Assembly: GCF_042683125.1 (NCBI RefSeq)
Contig: NZ_JBHUIY010000003.1
Coordinates: 133,534 to 197,533, forward strand
Length of the DNA stretch: 64,000 bases
Reading direction: 5' to 3'
Source of the DNA: Phaeospirillum tilakii
GTDB taxonomy: Bacteria; Pseudomonadota; Alphaproteobacteria; Rhodospirillales; Magnetospirillaceae
Part shown: piece after piece, positions 25,046 to 33,631 of the stretch
Position numbering within the stretch: the stretch's first letter is position 1
Layout: each line of letters opens with the position of its first letter
Position numbers and translations under genes: made by a program
The notes under the pieces: model-generated
The model's database searches: none
Seen by the model: only the letters and a program-made list of their open reading frames with translations
Told to the model about the DNA's origin: nothing

Positions 25046-27336
25046 GCCGGCTGCGACGGATCGCGGCGCTGGTCTGGCTCGGGCTGGTGCTGGCCGCCGC
25101 CGGCTGGCTGGGCTGGCACGGGGTGACGCTGGCGACCGACCTGACCGCGCTGCTGCCGGCCGGGCAGCAGGATCCGGCGCTGGCCGCCGCCACCAGCCGG
25201 ATCAACCAGGATCTGGCCGGGCGGGTGGTGCTGCTGGTCGGCGCCGACACGCCCGAGCGCACCCGCGCTGGCGCCGCCCGGCTGCGCGACGGACTGGCGG
25301 TCGGCGGTGTTTTCGTCCCCGGCCGCGACGTGCCCGATGCCGAGGCGCTGCGCCGGCTGGCCGCCACCTGTTTTCCCCATCGCGCCGGGCTGCTGGCCGA
25401 GCCCGACCGCCAGCGCCTTGCCGCCGGCCAGGGCGGCGCCCTGGTCGAGCGCGCCCTGGCCCAACTGTTCGGGGTGGGCGGTCTGGCCGATGCCCGCCTG
25501 CTGGCCCAGGATCCGTTCCTGCTGTTTCCCGCCTTCCTGTCGTCGCTGCCGCTGCCGGCCAGCCGGCTTGCCCTCGAAGAGGGCTGGCCGACGGTGCATC
25601 AGGACGGGCAGACCTGGGTGCTGCTGAGCGGCCGGGTCGGCGGCAATCCCCAGGCGATGGCGGATCAGCGCCGCTTCGTCGCCGCCACCCAAGCGGTGGT
25701 CGACGCGGCGCGGGCCGAATTTCCCGAGCTGCGGCTGCTGCGGCTCGGCGCGGTGTTCTATGCCGAGGCCGCCGGCCGCCAGGGGATGGACGAGGGCAGC
25801 CTGATCGGCCTGTTGTCCGGACTGGGCACGATCCTGCTGCTGGGGGCGGTGTTCCGCCGCGCTGGCCCGGTGCTGCTCAGCCTGGGCGCGGTGGCGGCGG
25901 CGATGGCGGTGGCGGTGGCGGCGACGGTGGCGGCGTTCGGCGCGATCCATGTCGCCGCCCTGGCCTTCGGCGGCAGCCTGATCGGGGTCGGGGTCGATTA
26001 CGCCCTGATCTATTTCGCCCAGATCTTCGCCGGACCCTGTACCCCGCGCCAAAGGCTGGCCCGGGTGTGGGTCGGCGCCTTGCTCGGGCTGCTGACCAGC
26101 CTGATCGGCTATGCCGCGCTGGCGCTGGCGCCGCTGCCGGGGCTGCGGCAGGTGGCGCTGTTTTCCGCTGTCGGTCTGGTTGCCGCCTTCCTGGCGATGG
26201 CGCTGTGGTTCCCGCTGCTCGACCGCAGCCCGGCCCGACCGCTGCCGGCGGCGCTGGCCCGCCCCTGCCGCGCGCTGTGGCGGCTGGGCGCCGATCCGGC
26301 ACAAGTGCGTCTGCGCCGGGGGATCCTGGCTCTGCTGCTGCTGGCGGCCGGGCTGGGGGCGACCCGGCTGGAATGCGACGACGACATCCGCCGTCAGCAG
26401 GCACTCGATCCGGCGCTCAAGGCGGAACAGGCCGAGCTGGTGCGGCTGACCGGCCTGTCCCTCGGCGGGCAGGCGCTGGTGGTGACCGCCGCCGACAGCG
26501 AAACCGCGCTGCGGCGCGAGGAAGCCTTGGCCGAGCGCCTCGCCCCGTTGCGGGAGGCCGGCCAGCTCGGCGGCTGGCACGGCCCGGCCGGCTTCGTCCC
26601 TTCGGCGGCGCGGCAGGCCGACAATGCCGCCCTGCTTGAGCGGGCGCTTTATGCTCCCCATCTCGCCGCCTACCGCGCCACCATCGGCCTGCCCGACCTG
26701 CCGCCGGTGCCGCCGGCCCCGCCCTTGACCCCCGAGGCGGTGCGGGCGACCGGGGCGATCCCGCTGCTCGATCTGCTGACGATCGCCCCCGGCCTGCATC
26801 TGGTGCTGCTCGACCCGCCGTTCGATCCGGCGGCGCTGCGCGGTGCGATCGACGGGCTCGACGGGGTGCGGCTGCTCGACCCCACGGCCGATCTGTCGGC
26901 CCTGCTCGCCACCTATCGCGACCGCGCGGTCGGGTTGCTGGCGCTGTCGGCGCTGCTGATGGTGCCGCTGCTGGCGCTGCGCTATCGCTGGCGCGGCGCG
27001 CTGCGGGTGCTGGCGCCGCCGCTGCTGGCGGTGGTGCTGACCCCGCCGCTGCTGGCGCTGGCCGGGGTGCCGTTCAGCTTCTTCGCGGCGATGGCGCTGG
27101 TGTTGACCCTGGCGGTCGGGGTCGATTACAGCGTGTTCTGCGCCGAGGCCGGCCCCGCCGGCGACGACGCGACCCAGCTTGCCACCCTGCTTGCCGCGTT
27201 GACCACCCAACTCTCGTTCGGCCTGCTGGTGTTCAGCGCCGTCGCCGGCCTGCGCGGCTTCGGCGCGACCATGCTGCTCGGCCTCGCCTTGGCCGTGCTC
27301 GCCGCCCCTGCCGCCGCCCGGAGATCCCCACCATGA
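25042..27336 (+). CDS. MMPL/RND-type inner-membrane exporter of the aryl-polyene-type operon
   Basis: 764 residues. Two-fold repeat of one transmembrane helix, a large periplasmic loop and a block of about five helices: first block near residues 250-400 (GTILLLGAVFRRAG, GVGVDYALIYFAQ), second near 635-760 (LTLAVGVDYSVFCAEAG). The GVGVDY and AVGVDYSV segments are the MMPL hallmark. In aryl polyene clusters this protein is thought to extract the lipid from the inner membrane for the LolA-like partner encoded just upstream. Overlaps both neighbours by ATGA. Confidence 0.9.
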   Translation: MSRLRRIAALVWLGLVLAAAGWLGWHGVTLATDLTALLPAGQQDPALAAATSRINQDLAGRVVLLVGADTPERTRAGAARLRDGLAVGGVFVPGRDVPDAEALRRLAATCFPHRAGLLAEPDRQRLAAGQGGALVERALAQLFGVGGLADARLLAQDPFLLFPAFLSSLPLPASRLALEEGWPTVHQDGQTWVLLSGRVGGNPQAMADQRRFVAATQAVVDAARAEFPELRLLRLGAVFYAEAAGRQGMDEGSLIGLLSGLGTILLLGAVFRRAGPVLLSLGAVAAAMAVAVAATVAAFGAIHVAALAFGGSLIGVGVDYALIYFAQIFAGPCTPRQRLARVWVGALLGLLTSLIGYAALALAPLPGLRQVALFSAVGLVAAFLAMALWFPLLDRSPARPLPAALARPCRALWRLGADPAQVRLRRGILALLLLAAGLGATRLECDDDIRRQQALDPALKAEQAELVRLTGLSLGGQALVVTAADSETALRREEALAERLAPLREAGQLGGWHGPAGFVPSAARQADNAALLERALYAPHLAAYRATIGLPDLPPVPPAPPLTPEAVRATGAIPLLDLLTIAPGLHLVLLDPPFDPAALRGAIDGLDGVRLLDPTADLSALLATYRDRAVGLLALSALLMVPLLALRYRWRGALRVLAPPLLAVVLTPPLLALAGVPFSFFAAMALVLTLAVGVDYSVFCAEAGPAGDDATQLATLLAALTTQLSFGLLVFSAVAGLRGFGATMLLGLALAVLAAPAAARRSPP

Positions 27337-27962
27337 GGGAAAGAAAGACGCGGGCTCTGCCCGCACCCGCCAGGAGCCAGCGGCTCCTGGACCTGCTTCG
27401 ATTCAAGGGATCCAAGGGCCCGCTGTTGGTTTTGGTGTTGCTGTTGTCGGCCTGTGCCGAGGCGCCGCCGCCAACGGTGGCGACGGTGGCGCCCGGGGTC
27501 ACCCTGGCGCTTTCCGCCGCCGGGCGGGGCGCGCCGGTCGAGGTGGTGCAACTGGTCGCCGCCGATCACGGCGACGATACCTTCCTGCTGGAGGCCCGGT
27601 TGTCGGCCGGGCCGGGGCGGCTGCTGCTGGTCGGCACCGATCCGATGGGGCGGCGGGCGATGCGGCTCGACTGGCATGACGGCCGGCTGGAGAGCGAGCG
27701 GGCGCCCTGGGTGCCGGACGAACTGCCGCCGGCCAACGTGCTGGCCGATCTGATGCTGCTGTTCTGGCCGGCCGGATTGGTGCGCGACGCCCTCGCCGGG
27801 GCCGACCTGGTCGAGGAGGGCGACACCCGCATCCTGCGCCGCGACGGCCAGGATCTGGTGGTGGTGCGGCGCGGTCCCGATCCGTGGGAGGGCGATGCCA
27901 GCCTCGATCATCGCCTCTGGCATTACCGTCTGAGCGTTCAGTCGCACCGGGTCGCGCCATGA
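27333..27962 (+). CDS. DUF3261-type lipoprotein of the aryl-polyene-type operon
   Basis: 209 residues. ATG 27333 overlaps the exporter stop. Residues about 6-30 are encoded by REP-like sequence; the lipoprotein signal then runs PLLVLVLLLSAC with the lipidated Cys at residue 41, unusually deep. The mature part fits the small lipoprotein (DUF3261) that follows the MMPL gene in aryl polyene clusters, perhaps an outer-membrane acceptor like LolB. Sequence relationship is judged by position and features more than by motif. Ends in an ATGA overlap with the ketosynthase gene. Confidence 0.75.
   Translation: MRERKTRALPAPARSQRLLDLLRFKGSKGPLLVLVLLLSACAEAPPPTVATVAPGVTLALSAAGRGAPVEVVQLVAADHGDDTFLLEARLSAGPGRLLLVGTDPMGRRAMRLDWHDGRLESERAPWVPDELPPANVLADLMLLFWPAGLVRDALAGADLVEEGDTRILRRDGQDLVVVRRGPDPWEGDASLDHRLWHYRLSVQSHRVAP
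27350..27420. repeat. REP-like element inside a coding region
   Basis: GCGGGCTCTGCCCGC, then the acceptor-stem variant AGGAGCC...GGCTCCT in place of the usual AAGGGCC, then a reverse remnant GGGATCCAAGGGCC. Starts 17 bases into the DUF3261-type gene without breaking its frame. Confidence 0.75.
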
Positions 27963-29140
27963 CCGCGCCGCTTTACCTGTCCGACCTCGCCCTCGCCTCC
28001 TGTCTCGGCCTCGACCGGGCTGCCCATCTCGCCGCCTTGTTGGCTGACGCTCCGCCCGGACGCTTCACCCCCTGGCCGGGCGGGCGCACCCTGGTCGGCG
28101 CCCTGCCCGCGCCGCTGCCACCGCTGCCGGCGGCGCTGGCCGGGTTCGACTGCCGCAACAACCGGCTGCTGTGGCAGCTCGCCGGCCAGATCCTGCCGGC
28201 GCTGACCGGGGCGGCGGCGCGGTTCGGACCCGACCGCGTCGCGGTGGTGATCGGCACCAGCACCGGCGGCATCGCCGAGGGCGAGGCGGCGCTGGCGGCC
28301 TATCTGGCGGAGGGACGTTGGCCGGCCGGCTATCATTACCGCCAGCAGGAACTGGGCAGCGGCGCCGAGATGCTGGCGCGCGGGCTGGGGCTGGCGGGGC
28401 CGGCGCTGGCGGTGGCGACCGCCTGTTCGTCGGGGGGCAAGGCCTTTGCCGCCGCCCGCCGGCTGATCCGGCTCGGGCTGGCCGACGCCGCGCTGGTCGG
28501 CGGCGCCGACACCCTGTGCGCGATGACCATCGCCGGCTTCTCGGCGCTGGAAGCGGTTTCGGCGACCGCGTGCCGGCCGTTCAGCCGCGACCGCGACGGC
28601 ATCACCATCGGCGAGGGCGGGGCGCTGTTCCTGCTCGGGCCGGATCCGGCGCCGGTCGCCCTGCTGGGGATCGGCGAAAGCTCGGACGCTTACCATGTCA
28701 GCGCCCCCGACCCGAGCGGGCGCGGCGCGGCGCTGGCGATGCGCCGGGCGCTCGACGATGCCGGGCTCGACCCGGCGGCGATCGGCTATCTCAACCTGCA
28801 CGGCACCGCCACCCGGCTCAACGACGCGATGGAGGGACGGGCGGTCGCCACCCTGTTCGATCCGCCGCCGCCCTGCGGCTCGACCAAGGGGCTGACCGGC
28901 CACACCCTCGGCGCCGCCGGGGCGATCGAGGCCGGGCTGGCCTGGCTGACCCTCCATCCCGACTGGAATCCCGGCCGCCTTCTGCCGCTCCATCGCTGGG
29001 ACGGCGCCGCCGACCCCGACATCCCGCCGCTCGATCTGGTCGGGCCGGGCCGCACCCTGGCCGCCGGCGCGGCGGTGATGAGCAGTTCCTTCGCCTTCGG
29101 CGGCAGCAACTGCGCCCTGATCCTGGGAGAGGGACGATGA
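27959..29140 (+). CDS. Beta-ketoacyl-ACP synthase (first)
   Basis: 393 residues. Complete Cys-His-His triad: TACSSGG (Cys156), HGTAT (His281) and GHTLGAAG (His315), with FAFGGSN near the C-terminus. By position after the DUF3261 gene it matches the elongating ketosynthase that pairs with the chain-length factor in aryl polyene systems, or the second KS; the pairing cannot be set by eye. Overlaps its neighbours at both ends. Confidence 0.92.
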   Translation: MTAPLYLSDLALASCLGLDRAAHLAALLADAPPGRFTPWPGGRTLVGALPAPLPPLPAALAGFDCRNNRLLWQLAGQILPALTGAAARFGPDRVAVVIGTSTGGIAEGEAALAAYLAEGRWPAGYHYRQQELGSGAEMLARGLGLAGPALAVATACSSGGKAFAAARRLIRLGLADAALVGGADTLCAMTIAGFSALEAVSATACRPFSRDRDGITIGEGGALFLLGPDPAPVALLGIGESSDAYHVSAPDPSGRGAALAMRRALDDAGLDPAAIGYLNLHGTATRLNDAMEGRAVATLFDPPPPCGSTKGLTGHTLGAAGAIEAGLAWLTLHPDWNPGRLLPLHRWDGAADPDIPPLDLVGPGRTLAAGAAVMSSSFAFGGSNCALILGEGR

Positions 29141-29601
29141 GCGTCAACGAGCCCTGGCCGATCGCCGAGCTGCTGCCGCACGCCCCGCCGCTGCGGCTGC
29201 TCGACCGGCTGCTCGGCCATGACGCCACCACCGCCCGCAGCGAAGCGGTCCTCGGCCCCGACCATCCCTTCGCCCGCGCCGGCCGGGTCGGCGCCCATGT
29301 CGGGCTCGAACTGATGGCCCAGGGCTGCGGCGCCCATGTCGGCGCGCTGGCGCGCGCGCGGGGCGAGGCGGTGCGGCTGGGCTTCCTGCTCGGCAGCCGC
29401 GATTTCCGCGCCGATCCGGCCGGCTTCGCCGTCGGCGACCGGCTGGAGATCGTGGTCGCGCAGGCGATGAACGAGGCGGGGATGGGGGTTTACGACTGCC
29501 GGATCGAGCGCGACGGGGCGGTGGTCGCCACCGCGCGGCTGACCCTGTACCAGCCCGAGGATCCGGCGGCGATCGCGACGATGATGAGGGGAACACCATG
29601 A
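29137..29601 (+). CDS. ApeP-like hot-dog dehydratase
   Basis: 154 residues. Hot-dog protein beginning WPIAELLPHAPPLRLLDRLL, the LPHxxPxxLLD pattern of the ApeP/FabZ-like second dehydratase in aryl polyene clusters, followed by VGLELMAQGCGAHVG. It presumably works with the FabZ-like subunit encoded at 21887; in studied systems the two dehydratases form a heterodimer. Start overlaps the ketosynthase stop and end overlaps the ketoreductase start. Confidence 0.87.
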   Translation: MSVNEPWPIAELLPHAPPLRLLDRLLGHDATTARSEAVLGPDHPFARAGRVGAHVGLELMAQGCGAHVGALARARGEAVRLGFLLGSRDFRADPAGFAVGDRLEIVVAQAMNEAGMGVYDCRIERDGAVVATARLTLYQPEDPAAIATMMRGTP

Positions 29602-30335
29602 CCGACGACAGCGCCCGCACCATTCTGGTCACCGGGGCGAGCAAGGGAATCGGCCGGGCGATCGCGCTCCGGCTGGCGGCCGACGGCTTCACCGTCGGGG
29701 TGCATTACCACCGCGACCGCGCCGGGGCCGAGGCGACGGCGGCGGCGGTGATGGCGGCGGGCGGCGCCGCCTTCGTGCTCGGCTTCGATCTGGCCGACCG
29801 GGCCGGCACCCGCGCCGTGCTGGAGGAGATGGTGGCGGCGCGCGGCGCGCCGTGGGGGGTGGTGCTGAATGCCGGCATCGCCCGCGACGCCGCCTTCCCG
29901 GCGATGACCGAATTCGACTGGGACAGCGTGATCGACACCGATCTCGACGGCTTCTACGCCGTGCTGCATCCGCTGGTGATGCCGATGGTCCAGGCCCGGC
30001 GCGGCGGGAGGATCGTCACCCTGTCCTCGGTGTCGGGTCAGGTCGGCAATCGCGGTCAGGTCAATTACTCGGCGGCCAAGGCCGGGCTGATCGGTGCCAC
30101 CAAGGCGCTGGCGCTGGAACTGGCCAAACGCTCGATTACCGTCAATTGCGTCGCCCCCGGCATCGTCGAGACCGCGATGACCGCCGATCTGCCCAAGGAC
30201 GAGATCGCCAAACTGGTGCCGATGCGCCGCCTGGGCCGGCCGGAGGAGGTGGCTTCGGTGGTGGCGTTCCTCTGCTCCGATCAGGCCTCCTACCTGACCC
30301 GGCAGGTGATCGCGGTCAACGGAGGGATGATCTGA
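29598..30335 (+). CDS. 3-oxoacyl-ACP reductase (FabG-type)
   Basis: 245 residues. Classical SDR: cofactor loop TGASKGIG at residues 12-19, LNAGIARDA, catalytic Ser in TLSSVSGQ, Tyr157 and Lys161 in YSAAKAG. Reduces the beta-keto group in each polyene elongation round. Dedicated to this operon rather than housekeeping, judging by its place between the dehydratase and the second ketosynthase. Confidence 0.93.
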   Translation: MTDDSARTILVTGASKGIGRAIALRLAADGFTVGVHYHRDRAGAEATAAAVMAAGGAAFVLGFDLADRAGTRAVLEEMVAARGAPWGVVLNAGIARDAAFPAMTEFDWDSVIDTDLDGFYAVLHPLVMPMVQARRGGRIVTLSSVSGQVGNRGQVNYSAAKAGLIGATKALALELAKRSITVNCVAPGIVETAMTADLPKDEIAKLVPMRRLGRPEEVASVVAFLCSDQASYLTRQVIAVNGGMI

Positions 30336-31558
30336 TGCGGCGGGTGGTGGTCACCGGGATGGGCGGCATCACCGCTTTGGGCGACGATTGGGCGACGGTG
30401 CGGGCCAACCTCGCCGCCGGCCGCACCGCGATCCGGCGGATGGCCGACTGGGACCGCTTCGACGGCCTCAACACCCGCCTTGCCGCCCCGGTCGCGCATT
30501 TCACGATCCCCGATTCCTGGCCGCGCAAGAAGACCCGCACCATGGGCCGGGTGGCGCAATTGGCGGTGGCGGCGAGCGAACGGGCGCTGGCGGCGGCCGG
30601 CCTGCTCGACGATCCGCTGCTGCGCTCGGGCCGGGTCGGCGCCGCCTACGGCTCGTCGTTCGGCAGCCCCGACGCGGTGCTCGGCTTCTACGAACTGAAG
30701 CTGCACGGCCGCTCGAAGGCGCTCAACGCCACCACCTACATCCGGATGATGGGCCACACCACCCTGGTCAATCTCGGCCTGTTCTTCGGCCTGACCGGGC
30801 GGATGATCCCGACCTCCAACGCCTGCACCTCGGGCAGTCAGGCGATCGGCTTCGCCGCCGAGAGCATTCGCCTCGGCGCCGCCGACGTGATGCTGGCCGG
30901 CGGCGCCGAGGAACTCGACGTCACCGACGCGGCGGTGTTCGACACCCTGTTCGCCACCTCGACCCGCAACGATGAACCCGAACGGACCCCGCGCCCGTTC
31001 GACCGCGACCGCGACGGGCTGGTGATCGGCGAGGGCGCCGCCACCCTGGTGCTGGAGGAATACGAGCACGCGCGCGCCCGGGGGGCGACGATCTTCGCTG
31101 AACTGGTCGGCTTCGCCACCAACGCCGACGGCAACCACGTCACCCAGCCCCAGCCGGAGACGATGGGCCGGGCGCTGACGCTGGCGCTCGAAAATGCCGG
31201 CCTGCCGGCCGGGGCGATCGGTTTCGTCAGCGGCCACGGCACCGCCACCGAGGGCGGCGACATCGCCGAGGCCGAGGCCACCCGCGCCGCGCTGGGGGAC
31301 GGCGTGCCGATCCATTCGCTGAAGGGCCATTTCGGCCACAGCCTCGGCGCCTGCGGCGCGATCGAGGCCTGGCTGGGGATCGAGATGCTGCGCGAGGGCT
31401 GGGTCTGCCCCACCGCCAATCTGACCAACGTCGATCCGCGTTGCGCCGGGCTCGACCATATCCTGGGCGAGGCGCGGCGGATCGAGGCCGAGCATTTCCT
31501 CTCCAGCAATTTCGCCTTCGGCGGGGTCAACAGCGCGCTGGTCTTCCGCCGGATGTGA
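30335..31558 (+). CDS. Beta-ketoacyl-ACP synthase (second)
   Basis: 407 residues, start sharing an A with the ketoreductase stop. Triad: SNACTSGSQ (Cys164), HGTATEGGD (His301), and GHFGHSLGACG, where His335 aligns with the second catalytic His. NACTSGSQ with FALNATTYIRMMGHTTLVN-like surroundings fits the last-gene KS of aryl polyene clusters. In studied systems this KS may handle the first condensation. It ends the 12.5-kb operon; the alcohol dehydrogenase follows after 86 bases. Confidence 0.92.
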   Translation: MRRVVVTGMGGITALGDDWATVRANLAAGRTAIRRMADWDRFDGLNTRLAAPVAHFTIPDSWPRKKTRTMGRVAQLAVAASERALAAAGLLDDPLLRSGRVGAAYGSSFGSPDAVLGFYELKLHGRSKALNATTYIRMMGHTTLVNLGLFFGLTGRMIPTSNACTSGSQAIGFAAESIRLGAADVMLAGGAEELDVTDAAVFDTLFATSTRNDEPERTPRPFDRDRDGLVIGEGAATLVLEEYEHARARGATIFAELVGFATNADGNHVTQPQPETMGRALTLALENAGLPAGAIGFVSGHGTATEGGDIAEAEATRAALGDGVPIHSLKGHFGHSLGACGAIEAWLGIEMLREGWVCPTANLTNVDPRCAGLDHILGEARRIEAEHFLSSNFAFGGVNSALVFRRM

Positions 31559-31644
31559 AGCGGCGCTACCATCCTCGCCCGCGTGCCGCCCCCGTTCCCC
31601 GGGGACGGCGCCGGCCTGTTGTTCCCCCCGCAGAGGACGGCCCC

Positions 31645-32796
31645 ATGCTCGATTTCGCCTATGTCAATCCGACCAAGATCCTGTTCGGCGCCGGCTGTAT
31701 CGCCAAGCTGGGCAAGGAGATTCCGGCCGACGCCCATGTGCTGGTCACCTATGGCGGCGGCAGTGCCGAACGCAACGGCACCCTGGCCGAGGTCGAGGCC
31801 GCCCTGCCCGGCCGCCGGATCAGCCGTTTCGGCGGGATCGAGCCCAACCCGACCTACGAGACCCTGATGCGCGCGGTCGAACAGGCCCGCCGCGACGGGG
31901 TTGATTTCCTGCTGGCGGTTGGCGGCGGCTCGGTGATCGACGGCACCAAATTCATCGCCGCCGCGATCCCGTTCGAGGGCGAGCCGTGGGACATCCTGGC
32001 CCGGCAGGCCCGCGTCACCCGGGCGGTGCCGCTCGGGGTGGTGCTGACCCTGCCGGCGACCGGCTCGGAATCCAATGCCTTCGCCGTGATCAGCCGCGCC
32101 GCCACCCAGGACAAGCTGGCCTTCTCGACCCCGAAGGTCTTCCCCCGCGTCGCCGCGCTCGACCCGGCCCGCACCCTCAGCCTGCCCGAGCGGCAGGTCG
32201 CCAACGGCATCGTCGATGCCTTCGTCCATGTCATTGAGCAGTATTTGACCTATCCGGCCGAGGCCCCGTTGCAGGACCGCCTCGCCGAGGGGATCCTGCT
32301 GACCCTGATCGAGGAAGGGCCGAAGACCCTGGCCGACCCCACCGCGCCCGGCCCGCGCGGCAGCCTGATGTGGTGCGCCACCCTCGGCCTCAACGGCCTG
32401 ATCGGCGCCGGGGTGCCGCAGGACTGGGCCACCCACCTGATCGGCCACGAAATCACCGCGCTGACCGGGCTCGATCACGGCCGCACCCTGGCGATCGTGT
32501 TGCCGGCCCTGCTCGACGTCCGCCGCGAGGCCAAGCGCGCCAAGCTGATCCAGTTCGGAAAGCGGGTGTGGGGGCTGTCCGGCGATGACGACAGCGTGAT
32601 CGATCAGGCGATCGCCCGCACCCGGGCGTTCTTCGAATCGCTTGGCGTCGCCACCCGGCTGTCGGCCGCCGGCCTCGCCCCCGATCTGGTCGAGCGCATC
32701 CCCGAACGCCTGACCGCCCACGGCCTGACCGCGCTGGGCGAACGCCAGGATATCGGCCCCGATACCGTCGCCGAAATCCTTCGCCGCGCGCTGTAA
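31645..32796 (+). CDS. Iron-containing alcohol dehydrogenase (YqhD-like)
   Basis: 383 residues from ATG 31645. Group III Fe-ADH: FGAGCIAKLG, the cofactor loop VGGGSVIDGTKF, and metal ligands in DAFVHVIEQY, GHEITALTGLDHGRTLAI. YqhD-type enzymes reduce short aldehydes with NADPH, including those from lipid peroxidation. Whether it belongs to the aryl-polyene-type transcript is unclear; the gap holds GGCGCTACCATCC, a possible weak -10. Ends before a repeat copy. Confidence 0.93.
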   Translation: MLDFAYVNPTKILFGAGCIAKLGKEIPADAHVLVTYGGGSAERNGTLAEVEAALPGRRISRFGGIEPNPTYETLMRAVEQARRDGVDFLLAVGGGSVIDGTKFIAAAIPFEGEPWDILARQARVTRAVPLGVVLTLPATGSESNAFAVISRAATQDKLAFSTPKVFPRVAALDPARTLSLPERQVANGIVDAFVHVIEQYLTYPAEAPLQDRLAEGILLTLIEEGPKTLADPTAPGPRGSLMWCATLGLNGLIGAGVPQDWATHLIGHEITALTGLDHGRTLAIVLPALLDVRREAKRAKLIQFGKRVWGLSGDDDSVIDQAIARTRAFFESLGVATRLSAAGLAPDLVERIPERLTAHGLTALGERQDIGPDTVAEILRRAL

Positions 32797-32806
32797 CAGG
32801 GAAAAC

Positions 32807-32853
32807 GCGGGCGCTGCCCGCACCCGCCAAGGGCCGCAAGGCCCTTGGAACCC
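32807..32853 (+). repeat. REP-like element, type A, forward
   Basis: GCGGGCGCTGCCCGC then the CAAGGGCC hairpin. Forms an inward-facing pair with 32924-32970 around the parS-like site. Confidence 0.85.
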
Positions 32854-32882
32854 GGGCCTTTTTCGTCGGGGGGAGGCGGCAA

Positions 32883-32898
32883 TGTTTCACATGGAACA
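32883..32898. other. parS: parS-like palindrome (candidate ParB site)
   Basis: TGTTTCACATGGAACA. Bacterial parS has the form TGTTNCACGTGNAACA; this site matches all fixed positions but one, the central CACGTG being CACATG. It lies in a non-coding gap about 24 kb from the putative oriC, within the usual range for parS. ParA/ParB genes are not in the window. Confidence 0.6.
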
Positions 32899-32923
32899 TC
32901 GTCGCCGTCTCCCTCCAGGTGAA

Positions 32924-32970
32924 GGGATCCAAGGGCCTTGCGGCCCTTGGCGGGTGTGGGCAGCGCCCAC
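32924..32970 (-). repeat. REP-like element, type A, reverse
   Basis: GGGATCCAAGGGCC hairpin then GTGGGCAGCGCCCAC; ends just before the LysE-type gene stop. Confidence 0.85.
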
Positions 32971-32974
32971 GACC

Positions 32975-33598
32975 TCAGAAGGCGAGGCTGCCGAGGGCGG
33001 CGGCGCCGAACACCACCAGCAGGGCGCCCGAGCCGTGATTGAGCAGCTTCATCCGGTGGGGCGTGAAGCGCGAGCGGGCGGCGGCGGCGGCGGCGGAGAG
33101 GGTCAGCCACCACAGCGCCGAGCCGGTGAACACCCCGCCGATCAGCAGGCCGGACTGGAGCGAGCCGTCGGCATGGCCGGAGGGGCCGAGGGCGGCGAAC
33201 ACGCCGACCACGCCGAGGGCGGTGCCGGGATTGGTGATGGTGATGAAGAAGGCCGAGACGAAATCGCGCCACGGCCCGGCGCGTTCGGAATCCGGATCGA
33301 CCGCCACCGCCGCGCTGCGCCAGGAATGGACGCCGAGGCCGATCATGAACAGCCCGCCGACGATCTTCAGCGCCTCGGTATGGCCTTCGAGCGCGGTGAT
33401 CACCGCGCCGATCCCCAGCACCGTCACCGCGCCGAACAGGGTGTCGGCCAGCGCCGCGCCCAGCCCGGCGAGGAAGGCGGCGAGGTAGCCGTCGGCCAGC
33501 GCCTTGCGGATACAGAGGATGCCCACCGGTCCGATCGGTGCCGCCACCGCGAAGCCGATGGCCAGTCCGCGCAGGAACAGGGTGATTTCAGTCTCCAA
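32975..33598 (-). CDS. LysE/RhtB-family amino-acid exporter
   Basis: 207 residues with about six hydrophobic segments. FAVAAPIGPVGILCIRKAL near the N-terminus is the LysE/RhtB signature (PGP replaced by PIGPVG), and ITITNPGTALGVVGVFAALG is the second conserved loop. Exports small neutral or basic amino acids or related compounds; substrate unknown. Last of a minus-strand run mucR, DUF2786, ybaK, lysE-type, 33 bases after ybaK. Confidence 0.88.
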   Translation of the reverse strand: METEITLFLRGLAIGFAVAAPIGPVGILCIRKALADGYLAAFLAGLGAALADTLFGAVTVLGIGAVITALEGHTEALKIVGGLFMIGLGVHSWRSAAVAVDPDSERAGPWRDFVSAFFITITNPGTALGVVGVFAALGPSGHADGSLQSGLLIGGVFTGSALWWLTLSAAAAAARSRFTPHRMKLLNHGSGALLVVFGAAALGSLAF

Positions 33599-33631
33599 AA
33601 TCGGCGGATCCTCCGGCGGTCGCGGCTGGGC

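Noticed and set aside
24577..27366. 929-codon minus-strand frame
   Set aside because: Antisense to the LolA-like and MMPL genes; Gln/Arg/Gly-rich with no domain.
19057..31558. Hidden acyl carrier protein within the polyene operon
   Set aside because: Looked for a short frame with a GxDSL phosphopantetheine motif in all gaps and overlaps; none exists and there is no room.
32453..32932. Minus-strand frame beginning MFHVKH
   Set aside because: The start comes from the parS-like palindrome, and the frame then runs through a REP and antisense to the alcohol dehydrogenase.
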